This document shows, in pieces, positions 1 through 11,481 of a stretch of 64,000 nt of DNA. The DNA is from Desulfolutivibrio sulfodismutans DSM 3696 (GTDB lineage: Bacteria; Desulfobacterota; Desulfovibrionia; Desulfovibrionales; Desulfovibrionaceae), in NCBI RefSeq assembly GCF_013376455.1, contig NZ_CP045504.1, positions 2,811,001 to 2,875,000 of the forward strand, read 5' to 3'. The translations under genes were made by a program, and so were the position numbers. How positions within the stretch are numbered: position 1 is the first letter of the stretch; each line of letters starts with the position of its first letter. Under the pieces are notes generated by a model, which searched no databases, was not told the DNA's origin, and saw only the letters and a program-made list of their open reading frames with translations.

Positions 1-924
1 CAACGGCGGGTCATCGTGGTGCAAAGCTACAATCCCGAATACGTCTGGTGCCGGGAGATCGATGCGGGCATTCGGGAAGCCCTGGCCGGAACAGGCGCAA
101 CCATTGAAACCCTCTACCTGGACGCCAAACGCCGACCCGACCCGGCCTCGCTTCGCGCCGCCGCGGACACGGCCCTGGCGCGCATCCAGGCCGCCACTCC
201 CCAGGTGGTCATAGCCGTGGACGACGCGGCCCAGGCCTCTCTGACCGTCCCCTTCCTGAAAGACCGGCCCACCCCCCAGGTGGTTTTTTGCGGGGTCAAC
301 GCCCCCCTGGCAACCTATGGGTTTCCAGCACCGAACGTCACCGGGGTGCGGGAGCGCTACCATTTCCGAGAGGGCTTCGCCCTGATCAAAAAGATCGTGC
401 CCCAGGCCAAAAGCGTCGCCATTTTCGGGGAGGATTCGGAGTCCATGCGTTTTGTGGTGGAAGACCTGAACCAGATCATCCCCTTCGCCCTGGAGATTGC
501 CGGGGTGGAGATATGCCGGACGTTTCAGGAATGGCGGCAGAAGGTCGCCTGGTATCAATCCCGGGCCGATGTCTACGCCTTCGGCCCCTACAACGCCCTT
601 ACGGATGAACGCACCGGGCGCATCGTCCCCCCCGACGAGGTCATGGCCTGGACCGTGGCTGCGGCCGCCAAGCCGACCCTGGGCTTTTCCGACATCGCCA
701 AGGAGCACGGCATGCTGTGCGGTATCCTGGAATCCGGCCGCGAGCAGGGCCGGGTCGCCGGGGAGATGGCCCGCCACATCCTGGACACCGGGACGACGGC
801 CGGGAGCATGCCGGTACGCATCAATGTCGAAGGCGTGGTCATGGTCAACTTGAGGACCGCAGAACGCCTGGGCGTGCGCATCCCCTTTCCCATCATCGAG
901 GCGGCGGGGGTTGTGTTGCAATGA
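1..924 (+). CDS. ABC-type substrate-binding protein (TrpX/PF04392-like), 5' truncated by window edge
   Basis: The frame is open from base 1, so the true start and any signal peptide lie upstream. The visible 307 residues begin QRRVIVVQSYNPEY and show the two-lobed periplasmic binding fold of the uncharacterised ABC_sub_bind family: an N-lobe strand, the segment VVIAVDDAAQA, a hinge near VFCGVNAP, and a second lobe starting at KSVAIFGEDSES. The C-terminal MVNLRTAERLGVRIP resembles the usual end of this family. No permease or ATPase gene follows. The stop codon overlaps the start of a sensor kinase (ATGA), which suggests that the protein presents a ligand to the kinase rather than to a transporter. 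The ligand is unknown. Confidence 0.8.
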   Translation, partial: QRRVIVVQSYNPEYVWCREIDAGIREALAGTGATIETLYLDAKRRPDPASLRAAADTALARIQAATPQVVIAVDDAAQASLTVPFLKDRPTPQVVFCGVNAPLATYGFPAPNVTGVRERYHFREGFALIKKIVPQAKSVAIFGEDSESMRFVVEDLNQIIPFALEIAGVEICRTFQEWRQKVAWYQSRADVYAFGPYNALTDERTGRIVPPDEVMAWTVAAAAKPTLGFSDIAKEHGMLCGILESGREQGRVAGEMARHILDTGTTAGSMPVRINVEGVVMVNLRTAERLGVRIPFPIIEAAGVVLQ

Positions 925-3047
925 ACGCCGTCCGAAGGTTTGTTTCGGTCTTGTCCTTGGACCGGCATCTGGCCCCGGTCCTGACCGTGGTCTTTGCCGG
1001 GGTGCTTTTGAGCACCCTTCTGGCCTATTTTTCGACCAAGAACACCCTGACGAAACTGGCCCTGGGCCAGACCCACCAGACCCTGGGATTCCTCAACCGG
1101 GAGATCGGCTCCCGGGTCAAGGAAATAGCCGCCCGGCTCGACCTGTGGAGTCGTGAAGATATCTATGCCCTGGCCCTGGAGAACTCTTACCTGGGGGTGT
1201 CGGCCCGCGAGGAGGCCACCCGGCGTATGGCCTCCCGGGTCAAGGGCAGCTCGTTTGACCGGGTGTTTTTGATCAAGCTCAGCGGCGAAATCGTGGCCGC
1301 TTCGAACCCGGACATGGTGGGCCGCTTCTCGGTCGGGGACAGGGCCTATTTCCAGAAGGCCCTGGACGGAAACCTCTCCATGGAGACCCTGGCCGCCGGA
1401 CGCCATTCCCAAGTGCCCATGCTGGTGATTGCAGCGCCCATCCGCACCCCGGAAGGGATCCTGGCCGGGGTCATTGCCGTGGCCATGGAGACTTCTCGCT
1501 TTGCCGAGGAGTTGCCCCTCGGGATGCATACCCGGGAAACCGGCACCGGCTTTATCCTGGACAAGACCGGGGTCATCCTTGCCGCACCATCCGGCATCGC
1601 CTCGGGACATTCCTGGGCGAACTGGCGCATGGACGAGGTCCGGAAGTCCGCTACCTCGGGAGAACCAGCCCATTTTCGCGAGGGAGACGTGAAGCGTGTG
1701 CTTATGGCCATGTCCAACGCCGAGACCGAGTGGTACCTGGTGCTTTCAGCCGAAGAGGATGAGCTCCTGCGCCCGGCCGCCCGCATCGCCTGGCTGACCG
1801 GCGGCGTGTCCCTGGCCACCCTGGCCCTGGTGGCCCTGACACTGGCCGCCCTGGGACGGGCCATGGCCGGATTGCGCCAGTCCGAGGAAAAATTCTCCCG
1901 GATATTCATGTTCGCCCCGGACACCATTCTCCTGGCGGACATGGAAACCGGAAAAGTCGTCGACGCCAACGAAGCCTTCACCGCACAAACGGGCTACGCG
2001 CGCGAGGATATCCTGGGCAAAACCTCGGCCGAGGTTCCTCTTTATGTTAACAAATCGGACAGGGAAGACTTCCACCGCCACTTGCTCCGGGACGGCCGGG
2101 TGGACCATTTCGAATGCGAGTCCCGCTACAAGGACGGCTCCCTGGCCATCTGCTCCCTCTCCGGACAGATCGTGATCTTCGGCGGCAGGCGCTACCTCAT
2201 GACCATGGTCCGGGACATCACCGAGACCAAGCGGATGCAGGAGATGATGGTCCAGACCGAAAAGATGATCTCCGTGGGGGGCATCGCCGCAGGCATCGCC
2301 CACGAGATCAACAACCCCCTGGGCATCGTGCTCCAGGCCTCCCAGAACATCGTGCAGCGCACCCGGCCGGACTTCCGCAAGAACCTGGAGGCCGCCGAAA
2401 AAATCGGCCTGGATATGCGTCTTTTGGACCAATACATGAAAGTCCGAAAGCTCGACGTCTTCATCGAGGACATCCAGTCCGCCGCCTCCCGGGCCTCGGC
2501 CATCATCCGGCACATGCTCGATTTCAGCAGGCGCAGCGAATCCCGCCGCACGGTCTGCGACATCCGGGCCATTGCCGACAGCGCCCTGAACCTGGCCTCC
2601 AACGACTACGACCTCAAAAAAAGCTACGACTTCAAAAAAATCGAGATCGTGCGGGACTACGGCCCGGATCTGCCAGGCATCGGCTGCACGGCCACGGAGA
2701 TCGAGCAGGTGTTGCTCAACGTGCTCAGAAACGCCGCCCAGGCCATGGCCCAGGCCACTCCCCCCGTGGCCGCGCCGCGCATCGCCGTGCGCATCCGGGA
2801 TCTTGCGGATCGGGTCCGCATCGAGATTGAGGACAACGGCCCTGGCGTGCCGGAGGGGGTCCGCACCCGGATATTCGAACCGTTTTTCACCACCAAGCAG
2901 CCCGGGGTCGGCACCGGGCTCGGGCTGTCCGTGTCCTATTTCATCGTGACCAAGGGCCATGGCGGCAAGATGACCCTCGAAACCGGCCCTGACGGCGGGG
3001 CGGTCTTTTGCATCGACCTGCCCAAGGACGAAAGGCTTGAGGGATAA
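921..3047 (+). CDS. Membrane sensor histidine kinase (Cache-PAS-HisKA-HATPase)
   Basis: A 708-residue kinase whose ATG overlaps the preceding stop codon. Reading order: a membrane helix at about residues 17-37, an extracytoplasmic Cache-type region to about 285, a second membrane helix at about 288-316, and a PAS domain starting near 320. The HisKA H-box AHEINNPLG follows, with the phospho-acceptor His near 461. The HATPase motifs are DNGPGVP near 638 and GTGLGLSVS near 666. There is no fused receiver; two receiver genes follow within a few bases, so this is probably one phosphorelay operon. The Cache region and the coupled binding protein suggest sensing of a periplasmic small molecule. The earlier in-frame start at 717 lies inside the upstream gene and is unlikely. 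Confidence 0.9.
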   Translation: MNAVRRFVSVLSLDRHLAPVLTVVFAGVLLSTLLAYFSTKNTLTKLALGQTHQTLGFLNREIGSRVKEIAARLDLWSREDIYALALENSYLGVSAREEATRRMASRVKGSSFDRVFLIKLSGEIVAASNPDMVGRFSVGDRAYFQKALDGNLSMETLAAGRHSQVPMLVIAAPIRTPEGILAGVIAVAMETSRFAEELPLGMHTRETGTGFILDKTGVILAAPSGIASGHSWANWRMDEVRKSATSGEPAHFREGDVKRVLMAMSNAETEWYLVLSAEEDELLRPAARIAWLTGGVSLATLALVALTLAALGRAMAGLRQSEEKFSRIFMFAPDTILLADMETGKVVDANEAFTAQTGYAREDILGKTSAEVPLYVNKSDREDFHRHLLRDGRVDHFECESRYKDGSLAICSLSGQIVIFGGRRYLMTMVRDITETKRMQEMMVQTEKMISVGGIAAGIAHEINNPLGIVLQASQNIVQRTRPDFRKNLEAAEKIGLDMRLLDQYMKVRKLDVFIEDIQSAASRASAIIRHMLDFSRRSESRRTVCDIRAIADSALNLASNDYDLKKSYDFKKIEIVRDYGPDLPGIGCTATEIEQVLLNVLRNAAQAMAQATPPVAAPRIAVRIRDLADRVRIEIEDNGPGVPEGVRTRIFEPFFTTKQPGVGTGLGLSVSYFIVTKGHGGKMTLETGPDGGAVFCIDLPKDERLEG

Positions 3048-3048
3048 G

Positions 3049-3432
3049 ATGGCCACCTCACGCATTCTTATCCTCGACGACGAGGAGCGCATCCGGGATC
3101 TGTTGACCCAATATCTGGAAGATTTCGACGAGTTTACCATACTCGGCGCCCATTCCGGGGAACAGGCCCTGGAACTTCTGGCAAAGGCGCCTGCCGCCGT
3201 GGCCGTGGTGGACATGCGCCTGCCAGGCATGAGCGGCGCCCAGTTCATCCGGGAGGCCATGGCCCGGGGCGTGTGCCGCCATTTTCTGGTGCATACCGGC
3301 TCGGTGGACATGGTCATCAGCACCGAGCTCAAAGAGCTGGGCCTGACCAGGCAGGATTTTTTCTTCAAACCGGCCGGGGCCGACGCCATCCTGGACCGGA
3401 TACGGGAATGCCTGTCCCAAGGAGACGCTTGA
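3049..3432 (+). CDS. Single-domain response regulator (CheY-like)
   Basis: A 127-residue stand-alone receiver. It has the acidic pocket in ILILDDEER, a phospho-acceptor Asp near residue 55 (VVDMRLPG) and the conserved Lys near 107 (FFFKPAG). The usual Thr/Ser region reads VHTGS. It starts one base after the kinase stop codon and ends one base before the next gene, so the three are almost certainly co-transcribed. With no output domain it may be a phosphotransfer intermediate or act by protein contact. An in-frame TTG four codons upstream exists, but the ATG at 3049 fits receiver length better. Confidence 0.85.
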   Translation: MATSRILILDDEERIRDLLTQYLEDFDEFTILGAHSGEQALELLAKAPAAVAVVDMRLPGMSGAQFIREAMARGVCRHFLVHTGSVDMVISTELKELGLTRQDFFFKPAGADAILDRIRECLSQGDA

Positions 3433-3433
3433 C

Positions 3434-4524
3434 ATGGCCATCCTGGTCATCGACGACGAGGCCGGGCTGCGCCGCTCCCTGGGCGCACACCTGGAAGACA
3501 TGGACTACGACGTCCTTCTGGCCGAAAATGGCCGGGAAGGCCTGGACATCCTGGAGCGCGACCCCGATTCGGTCCAGGCCGTGGTGGTGGATCTGAACAT
3601 GCCGGTCATGGACGGCTATTCCTTCATCCAAAACGCCACGGTCCTGGCCCCGGACCTGCCCCTGGTGGTGCTGTCCGGGGTGGGCGTGGTGGAAGACGCC
3701 CTGCGCGCCATGCGCCTCGGGGCCTGGGACTTCATCACCAAGCCCCTATCCAACATGGCCGTTCTAGATCATGTGATGGACAGGGTTCTGGAACGGGCCG
3801 GGCTTTTACGCGAAAACCGCCTCTATCAGGAGAAGCTGGAACGTCTGGTGCAGGAACGTACCGCCGAGTTGGAAGTGACCCGCCGCCAGATCATGCAGCG
3901 CTTAAGCCGGGCCGCCGAATACAAGGACAACGAAACCGGACACCACGTCATCCGGGTGGGCGAGATCAGCGCCCTTTTGGCCCGGGCCATGGGGCTGCCC
4001 GAGGAGCGGTGCGAGATGATGCGGGAATGCGCCCCCCTGCACGACGTGGGCAAAATCGGCATTCGGATACCGTGCTGCTCAAGCCCGGGCCGCTCGATCC
4101 GGCCGAATGGGAGATCATGCGCCGCCATTGCCTCTACGGCTGCGAGATCCTGGGACCGCTCAACGGCACCGACACGGCCCAAAACGCCTGCGGTTTCCTG
4201 CTCGGCCCCCTGGAATCCGGCGACAACGAACTTTTGCGCCTGGCCCGCATCCTGGCCCTGTACCACCACGAACGGTGGGACGGCACGGGCTACCCCATCG
4301 GGCTGGCGGGGGAGGCCATCCCCCTGGAGGCCCGCATTGTGTCCGTGGTGGACGTGTACGACGCCCTGCGCAGCGACCGGCCCTACAAAAAGGCCTTCCC
4401 CGTGGAAAAATGCTTCGCCCTGTTGCAAAAAGGCGCGGGCAGCCAGTTCGATCCAGCGATCATTGAAGCCTTTTTCCGCGAGGTCGACGCCATCCGGGCC
4501 ATTCGGCAAAAGTGGAAGGACTAG
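3434..4524 (+). pseudogene. Receiver + HD-GYP c-di-GMP phosphodiesterase-type regulator, interrupted by a -1 frameshift
   Basis: The first frame encodes a receiver domain (Asp near residue 53, VVDLNMPVMDG) and a coiled linker (LVQERTAELEVTRRQ). It continues into an HD-GYP domain through HDVGKIGI, with the catalytic His-Asp near 203-204. The reading then switches to the +2 frame, where the family continues as DTVLLKPGPL, HHERWDGTGYP and RSDRPYK up to the stop at 4524. At 4061-4066 the sequence reads attcgg where attccgg (GIPD) is expected, so one C is missing. With it restored the product would be 363 residues. HD-GYP proteins hydrolyse cyclic di-GMP. As written, the first frame would yield a 374-residue product with a nonsense tail. 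This could be a real mutation or a base-calling error. Confidence 0.85.
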
Positions 4525-4830
4525 CGAGGCGTCCGAAAGAACATTTTTTTGTGAATAAAGACCATAAACGCAGGCTGTTGCTGACTGCCAACCCATAACG
4601 AAGATTCCCGGACAGGGCCTGGGCGCGCCGTCCGCCACGAGCGGACTTTGCCTGATGCAGGCCTACCCAGGCATCCCCGTATGCATCATCCTTAACGACC
4701 TGGCGATGTTTTCCAACGCCCCCTCACGCCGCGCTCCCGCCAACCGTCCTGCCCAAAAGGGTGCCAGCCGGGGAAAAACCTGCTAGGACGGGAGGGGAAT
4801 TTACTTCAAACCTCTTCCCCTGGAGCATAC
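4525..4830. other. Intergenic region, no gene recognised
   Basis: About 300 bases between the regulator operon and the ExbB-type gene. There is an A/T-rich patch at about 4540-4565. The rest is GC-rich with no convincing reading frame, terminator or riboswitch. It presumably holds the promoter of the proton-channel operon, but no clear -35/-10 pair was found. Confidence 0.4.
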
Positions 4831-5508
4831 ATGGACCTCATGCCCCACCTCGACGTCTGGGCCATGATCCGGGAGGCCACGCCCACGGTCAAGGTCGTGC
4901 TGGCCCTTTTGGCCGCCATGTCGGTTCTGAGCTGGGCCGTCATCCTGCACAAACTTTTCACCCTGCTCCCGGCGGCCCTGGCCTCCCGGGCCGCCCTGGC
5001 CGCCGCCCTGGCCGCCCTGGAACACGGGAATCCCCTCACGGCCGCCCTGGCCCTGGCAAAAAAACATCCCCGCGCCCCCCTGGCCGGGGCCGCGCAAGCC
5101 GCCCTGGCGGTCCTCGGCCAGGCAGCAGGCGGACCGCCATCGTCCAAACGCCTCCAGACCGCCATCCAGGCCGCTGACCTGGCCGGAACCCAGACCCTTC
5201 GCGGCCACGAGCGGGGCATCGGCATCCTGGCCGCCTGTTCCGGGGCCGCGCCCTTTATCGGCCTGTTCGGCACGGTGTGGGGGGTCATGCACGCCTTCCA
5301 CGCCCTGGGGCTGGTCCAAACCCAGGCGCTTACCCTGGTGGCCCCGGGTATCGCCGAGGCCCTGGTGGCCACGGCCCTGGGGCTGGCCGTGGCCGTGCCC
5401 GCCAGCGTGGCCTTCAACGCCGCCGTGGGCGCGGTGGATGGCCTGGAGCGGGATCTGGAGGCCCTGACGCTTTGCCTTGCCGCCGCTGCGCCCGAGGGGG
5501 AGGGCTGA
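4831..5508 (+). CDS. MotA/TolQ/ExbB-family proton channel protein
   Basis: A 225-residue inner-membrane protein. A first membrane helix lies at about residues 16-40 (VVLALLAAMSVLSWAVI). A long Ala-rich cytoplasmic segment follows, and then two helices carrying the family signature: GIGILAACSGAAPFIGLFGTV followed by GIAEALVATALGLAVAVPA. These are the channel helices of ExbB/TolQ, which pass protons to energise outer-membrane work through ExbD/TolR and a TonB- or TolA-like arm. The next two genes supply the ExbD-type partner and a periplasm-spanning protein. TolQ versus ExbB cannot be settled here, because no tolB, pal or TonB-dependent receptor is adjacent. Confidence 0.88.
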   Translation: MDLMPHLDVWAMIREATPTVKVVLALLAAMSVLSWAVILHKLFTLLPAALASRAALAAALAALEHGNPLTAALALAKKHPRAPLAGAAQAALAVLGQAAGGPPSSKRLQTAIQAADLAGTQTLRGHERGIGILAACSGAAPFIGLFGTVWGVMHAFHALGLVQTQALTLVAPGIAEALVATALGLAVAVPASVAFNAAVGAVDGLERDLEALTLCLAAAAPEGEG

Positions 5509-5512
5509 GGCC

Positions 5513-6007
5513 GTGTCCCGCCGCACAGCCGCCCGCCACCGCCTCCAGGCCGCCATCAACGTCCTGCCCTTCGTGGACGTCATGCTGGTTCTGCTGGTCA
5601 TCTTCCTGGTGGCCATCCCGCCCCTGATCCAGGGACTTTCCGTGGAGCTGCCCTTTACCCGCACGGTTGAGGCCGTGCATGAGGACGCGGGGCACATCGT
5701 GATCACCGTCAAAAAGGACGGGACGCTTTTCGTGGAGGATTTCGCGGCGCTTCTGCCGGACATGGAGAAGCATGTCCGGGTGCTGGCGGTGGAGCGCGGC
5801 AAGAAGGTCTATCTGCGGGCCGACCGGGACACGCCCCACGGCCAGGTGGTTGCGGTCATGGACGCGGCCAAACGGGCCGGGGCCCAGGCCGTGTATGTCG
5901 TCACGGAGCCGTATCCGGAGGAAGGGGACGGGAGGGCGGCCGGGGCGCAGCCCGACGGCGGTTCCGAGGCCGCTCCCCAGGGAGCGTCGTCCGGAACGAG
6001 GCCATGA
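5513..6007 (+). CDS. ExbD/TolR-family biopolymer transport protein
   Basis: A 164-residue protein with a single N-terminal membrane helix. The motif INVLPFVDVMLVLLVIF carries the conserved proton-relay Asp of ExbD/TolR. The periplasmic domain includes the family segments IVITVKKDGTLFVED and YLRADRDTPHGQVVAVMDAAKRAG. A GTG start at 5513 is chosen, five bases after the channel-gene stop; an earlier in-frame start at 5477 would overlap that gene by 32 bases. The tail after residue 140 is a Gly/Ala/Pro-rich extension that is unusual for ExbD. The next gene starts inside its stop codon (ATGA). Confidence 0.88.
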   Translation: MSRRTAARHRLQAAINVLPFVDVMLVLLVIFLVAIPPLIQGLSVELPFTRTVEAVHEDAGHIVITVKKDGTLFVEDFAALLPDMEKHVRVLAVERGKKVYLRADRDTPHGQVVAVMDAAKRAGAQAVYVVTEPYPEEGDGRAAGAQPDGGSEAAPQGASSGTRP

Positions 6008-6768
6008 GCCGTCTGGCCTGTCTCGCCATCTCCCTGGCCCTGCACGCCGGGATTTTCTTCCTGGCCGTTCTCGGGCCGCCCGGGATTTCCGCTCCGCCGG
6101 ACCCAGGTTTCGATGCCGTACGGGTGGAGCCCCTGACGCCGCCCGGGGCGGTCACGGAACATCCGGAGCCCGGTGACGACGCATCGCCCGCCGAGCCGCC
6201 CGCAACGGACGCACCGTCCGAAGGTCCGCCTGCCGCCGTATCCGGAGAGGCGGCCCAGGCGCCGACGGCCCCGCCCGGGGTGGAGGTCATAAGCCCGGTC
6301 AAGCGCAACATGAACCTGCCGCCGCCGCTGCATGTGGGCAAGGGACAGATCAAGACCGGCAAGGTCACGTCCATGACCCTGCGTCGCTTGGCCGGATACG
6401 ACTTCACCCTGGACGAATTCTGCGGCCATTACGAAATCTCCAATGAGCCCGGCCGGTTCGTGGACGTCACCCGCCATCCCGGCGACCCCGGGGCCCTGGT
6501 CCTGCACGATTCGGCCACGGGCATGGTCCGGACGCTTCAACGCTTCTCCAAGTTCATCTTCACCTACGGCCCCGGCTTTTATGAGAACGAACCCGTGGAG
6601 GGGTCCGTCACCTTCCTGGCCCGCAAGGACTTCGAACGCATCGCCGACGTGGACGAGCGCAGCCGCCTGCTGTGGCAGGCCGACGCGCCCCCGGCCCGGA
6701 TCGCCGTGCGCCTGGATGCCCCGGCGGGGCAGGCCCCGCCCACGCCGCCGCACGGCCCGGCGAAATAA
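6004..6768 (+). CDS. TonB/TolA-position periplasmic protein with Pro-rich linker and unrecognised C-terminal domain
   Basis: A 254-residue protein with an N-terminal membrane anchor (LACLAISLALHAGIFFLAVL), then a Pro/Ala/Glu-rich stretch at about residues 30-95, as in TonB or TolA arms. From about 97 (VISPVKRNMNLPPPLHVGKG) to 240 there is a compact domain that does not show the TonB C-terminal YP...A motif or a TolA fold I can recognise. Being third in an ExbB-ExbD-X operon with a 4-base overlap, it is likely the energy-transducing arm. The C-terminal domain, with FCGHYEIS and TFLARKDFERI, would then be the part that contacts the target. The function is inferred from position only. Confidence 0.65.
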   Translation: MSRLACLAISLALHAGIFFLAVLGPPGISAPPDPGFDAVRVEPLTPPGAVTEHPEPGDDASPAEPPATDAPSEGPPAAVSGEAAQAPTAPPGVEVISPVKRNMNLPPPLHVGKGQIKTGKVTSMTLRRLAGYDFTLDEFCGHYEISNEPGRFVDVTRHPGDPGALVLHDSATGMVRTLQRFSKFIFTYGPGFYENEPVEGSVTFLARKDFERIADVDERSRLLWQADAPPARIAVRLDAPAGQAPPTPPHGPAK

Positions 6769-6915
6769 TCACCCGCCCCGAGCCCCGGTCAGGCTTTGTC
6801 CGCGCCGTCGCATGACACATCGCCCGGGCCCGCCGCGCCGTCGCCGACCGCCCCGGCTCGGCTCGTGGCGCATTCGCCACGCCGATCCTGAAGGACTCCC
6901 CGTACCCCAAGCGAA

Positions 6916-6951
6916 ACGCCCCCCCGTCCGGACAACCGGGCGGAGGGGCGT
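6916..6951 (-). terminator. Probable intrinsic terminator after ahcY
   Basis: Inverted repeat with outer arms acgcccc (6916-6922) and ggggcgt (6945-6951) and an inner GC-rich stem around a short loop. On the minus strand it is followed by tttcgctt. It lies about 30 bases past the ahcY stop codon. Confidence 0.6.
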
Positions 6952-6981
6952 GTGCAGGTGTGTTTTTCGCTTCGCCGGGGG

Positions 6982-9451
<2,470 letters not shown>

Positions 9452-9602
9452 GAAAAAATATCCTCCATACTGGTGTCCATCACGCCGGGAAGATGGAAGC
9501 AGAAGCCCCGGCCATGGCTTTTTTTGGGATGAATCGAAATTTGCCTAAACGATTTTCCAAGAAAGGACAAGCAAGCCCCTTGAAATCCAGCCGCCGCGCC
9601 GC

Positions 9603-10463
9603 TTATGCCTCGTGCGGGGGCAGCGCCAGCCGGTTGTCGATGAGCCGGGCGCGGGAAAATTGCACCGCCGCCGCCAGCACCACCGGTCCCGCCGCCGTCT
9701 CCACGGGCTGCATGGACTCCGGATCCACGGCCTCCAGATAGTCCACCGCCCCCAGGGGGGCGTAGGCCGCAAGGATGTCCCGGGCGGCGGCAAGGATCGT
9801 CTTTACGTCGCGGATGCCGGAGGCGGCCAGGGCCGCCCCTGCCTCCAGGGCCTTGTTGATCCACGGGGCCTGATCCCGCTCCTCGCGCGATAAAAACACG
9901 TTGCGGGAGCTCAAAGCCAGGCCGTCGGCCTCGCGCACGATGGGCCGCCCCACCACGGCGACCGGGATATTCAAATCCCGTACCATTCGAGAAATAACAG
10001 CCAACTGCTGGCGGTCCTTTTCCCCGAACACGGCGAACGTGGGATTCACCAGCATGAAAAGCTTGGTCACCACCGTGGCCACGCCGCGAAAATGCGTGGG
10101 CCGGGAGGCCCCGCACAACCCGGCCGACACCCCCTCCACCGTGACGAACGTGGAGGCGTCCGGGGCGTACATGGCTGCCGGGTCAGGGGTGAAAAGGATG
10201 TCCACCCCGGCTGAGGCAGCCACCTCCCGGTCGTGATCGAGATCCCGGGGATAGCGGTCCAGATCCTCGTTTGGGCCGAACTGGGCGGGGTTGACGAACA
10301 GGCTGACCACCACCACGTCGGCGCGTTCCCGGGCATACTCCATAAGGCTTGTATGCCCCTGGTGGAAAAAGCCCATGGTGGGCACGAATCCTACTGTTTT
10401 ACGCTCATAGCGCAGATCAATCGAAATTTCTTGCATCTGTTTCGGGTCGGAAACGATACGCAC
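9603..10463 (-). CDS. panC: Pantothenate synthetase (pantoate-beta-alanine ligase)
   Basis: A 286-residue enzyme that joins pantoate and beta-alanine with ATP, the last step of vitamin B5 synthesis. The nucleotide-binding signature is PTMGFFHQGHTSLM, where most family members have PTMGALHEGH; the catalytic His residues are kept. Further landmarks are VNPAQFGPNEDLDRYPR, FRGVATVV, FGEKDRQQL and ADGLALSSRN. The start is GTG at 10463 with a ggagg site five bases upstream. It precedes metK by 151 bases on the same strand and may share its transcript. The other pantothenate genes are not in this window. Confidence 0.96.
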   Translation of the reverse strand: MRIVSDPKQMQEISIDLRYERKTVGFVPTMGFFHQGHTSLMEYARERADVVVVSLFVNPAQFGPNEDLDRYPRDLDHDREVAASAGVDILFTPDPAAMYAPDASTFVTVEGVSAGLCGASRPTHFRGVATVVTKLFMLVNPTFAVFGEKDRQQLAVISRMVRDLNIPVAVVGRPIVREADGLALSSRNVFLSREERDQAPWINKALEAGAALAASGIRDVKTILAAARDILAAYAPLGAVDYLEAVDPESMQPVETAAGPVVLAAAVQFSRARLIDNRLALPPHEA

Positions 10464-10641
10464 AGCATCCTCCGGTCATGTTCGTTCCGGCCTCGGTAGC
10501 CCAAATCCCCATGGCTGTCCACGCCAGGCCCCGGACACGGATTTCCCGCGCAGAAAAGGCCTTGTCCCGGCGGTCACGGCCCCCGGTCCCGTGGCCAAAG
10601 CAGCAAACAGCCCCGGCAGGGACGGCCCGCAATGCCTGGCG

Positions 10642-11481
10642 TCAGCCCCCGCTCTCCCGCCCCGGCGCGGGGCCGTCAAAAAAAGATCGCCCCTCCCCGT
10701 GGCCAGGCTCCCCATACTCCACCGATTCCAGACACAGCCCCCGGGCCGGGGCGGTTGCCGGGGCCCGGGTTCTGTCCCCTTCGGACAACAGGGAGCGGAC
10801 GTCGGCGGGGGAGATCTTCCCTTTGCCCACGGCTACCAGACAGCCCATGACATTGCGCACCATCTGCTTGAGAAACCCGTCGGCCGTAAACCGCCAGACC
10901 GTCTCGAAGGGGGTCTGCCCCGGCGACGCGGCGACGGATTCCATGGTGCGCACCGTCGTTCCCACGTCCGTGCCGGTATTTTGCATGGCCGCGAAATCGC
11001 GCCGGCCCAGGAACTCCTGGGCCGCCAGGGCCATGGCCTGCCGGTCCACGGGGCCGCAGGCCCAGACAAAGGGACGCCGCTGGGGATAGACAAATTCCGG
11101 CTCGGTCCACAGGGTGTAGGCGTAGGTCTTGCGCACCGCCCCGAAGCGGGCATGAAATCCCAGCGGAGCGGGTCCGGCCTCCACCACGGCCACATCCTCC
11201 GGCAACAGGGCGTTGAGGGCCCGCCGCCAGGGCAGCCCGGCCCGGGTGCCCGGCACGTCGGCGTGGACCACCTGGCCCAGGGCGTGGACCCCGGCGTCCG
11301 TGCGCCCGGAACCGATGGCCCGCACCGGCCGTCCGGTAAGCGTCGCCAGGGCCTTTTCCACAACCCCCTGCACCGTGCGGTCCCCGGCCTGAAGCTGCCA
11401 GCCGTGAAACCGCGTGCCGTCGTAGGCCACCACCAGGCGCAGTCGAAAAAGGGATTCCGGCCCGGACTGGTCCGAAATCAT
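10642..11481 (-). CDS. truA: tRNA pseudouridine(38-40) synthase
   Basis: A 279-residue enzyme that isomerises uridines in the tRNA anticodon arm. The catalytic Asp lies in the signature GSGRTDAGVHALGQV. Other landmarks are VAYDGTRFHGWQ at the start, AVRKTYAYTLW, and FLKQMVRNVMGCLV near the end. The ATG at 11481 overlaps the stop of the GH57 gene (ATGA) and gives a normal length; an earlier in-frame start would add 28 unrelated residues. The pairing with a glycosidase gene is probably just operon packing. Confidence 0.95.
   Translation of the reverse strand: MISDQSGPESLFRLRLVVAYDGTRFHGWQLQAGDRTVQGVVEKALATLTGRPVRAIGSGRTDAGVHALGQVVHADVPGTRAGLPWRRALNALLPEDVAVVEAGPAPLGFHARFGAVRKTYAYTLWTEPEFVYPQRRPFVWACGPVDRQAMALAAQEFLGRRDFAAMQNTGTDVGTTVRTMESVAASPGQTPFETVWRFTADGFLKQMVRNVMGCLVAVGKGKISPADVRSLLSEGDRTRAPATAPARGLCLESVEYGEPGHGEGRSFFDGPAPGRESGG

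Noticed and set aside
4760-4830. Possible cobalamin-riboswitch-like bases (gccagccggggaaaaacctgc)
   Set aside because: Neither the B12-box core nor the rest of the aptamer is present, and the downstream genes are not cobalamin genes.
9452-9602. SAH- or SAM-riboswitch ahead of metK/ahcY
   Set aside because: The conserved core sequences of these riboswitches were looked for on the minus strand and not found.
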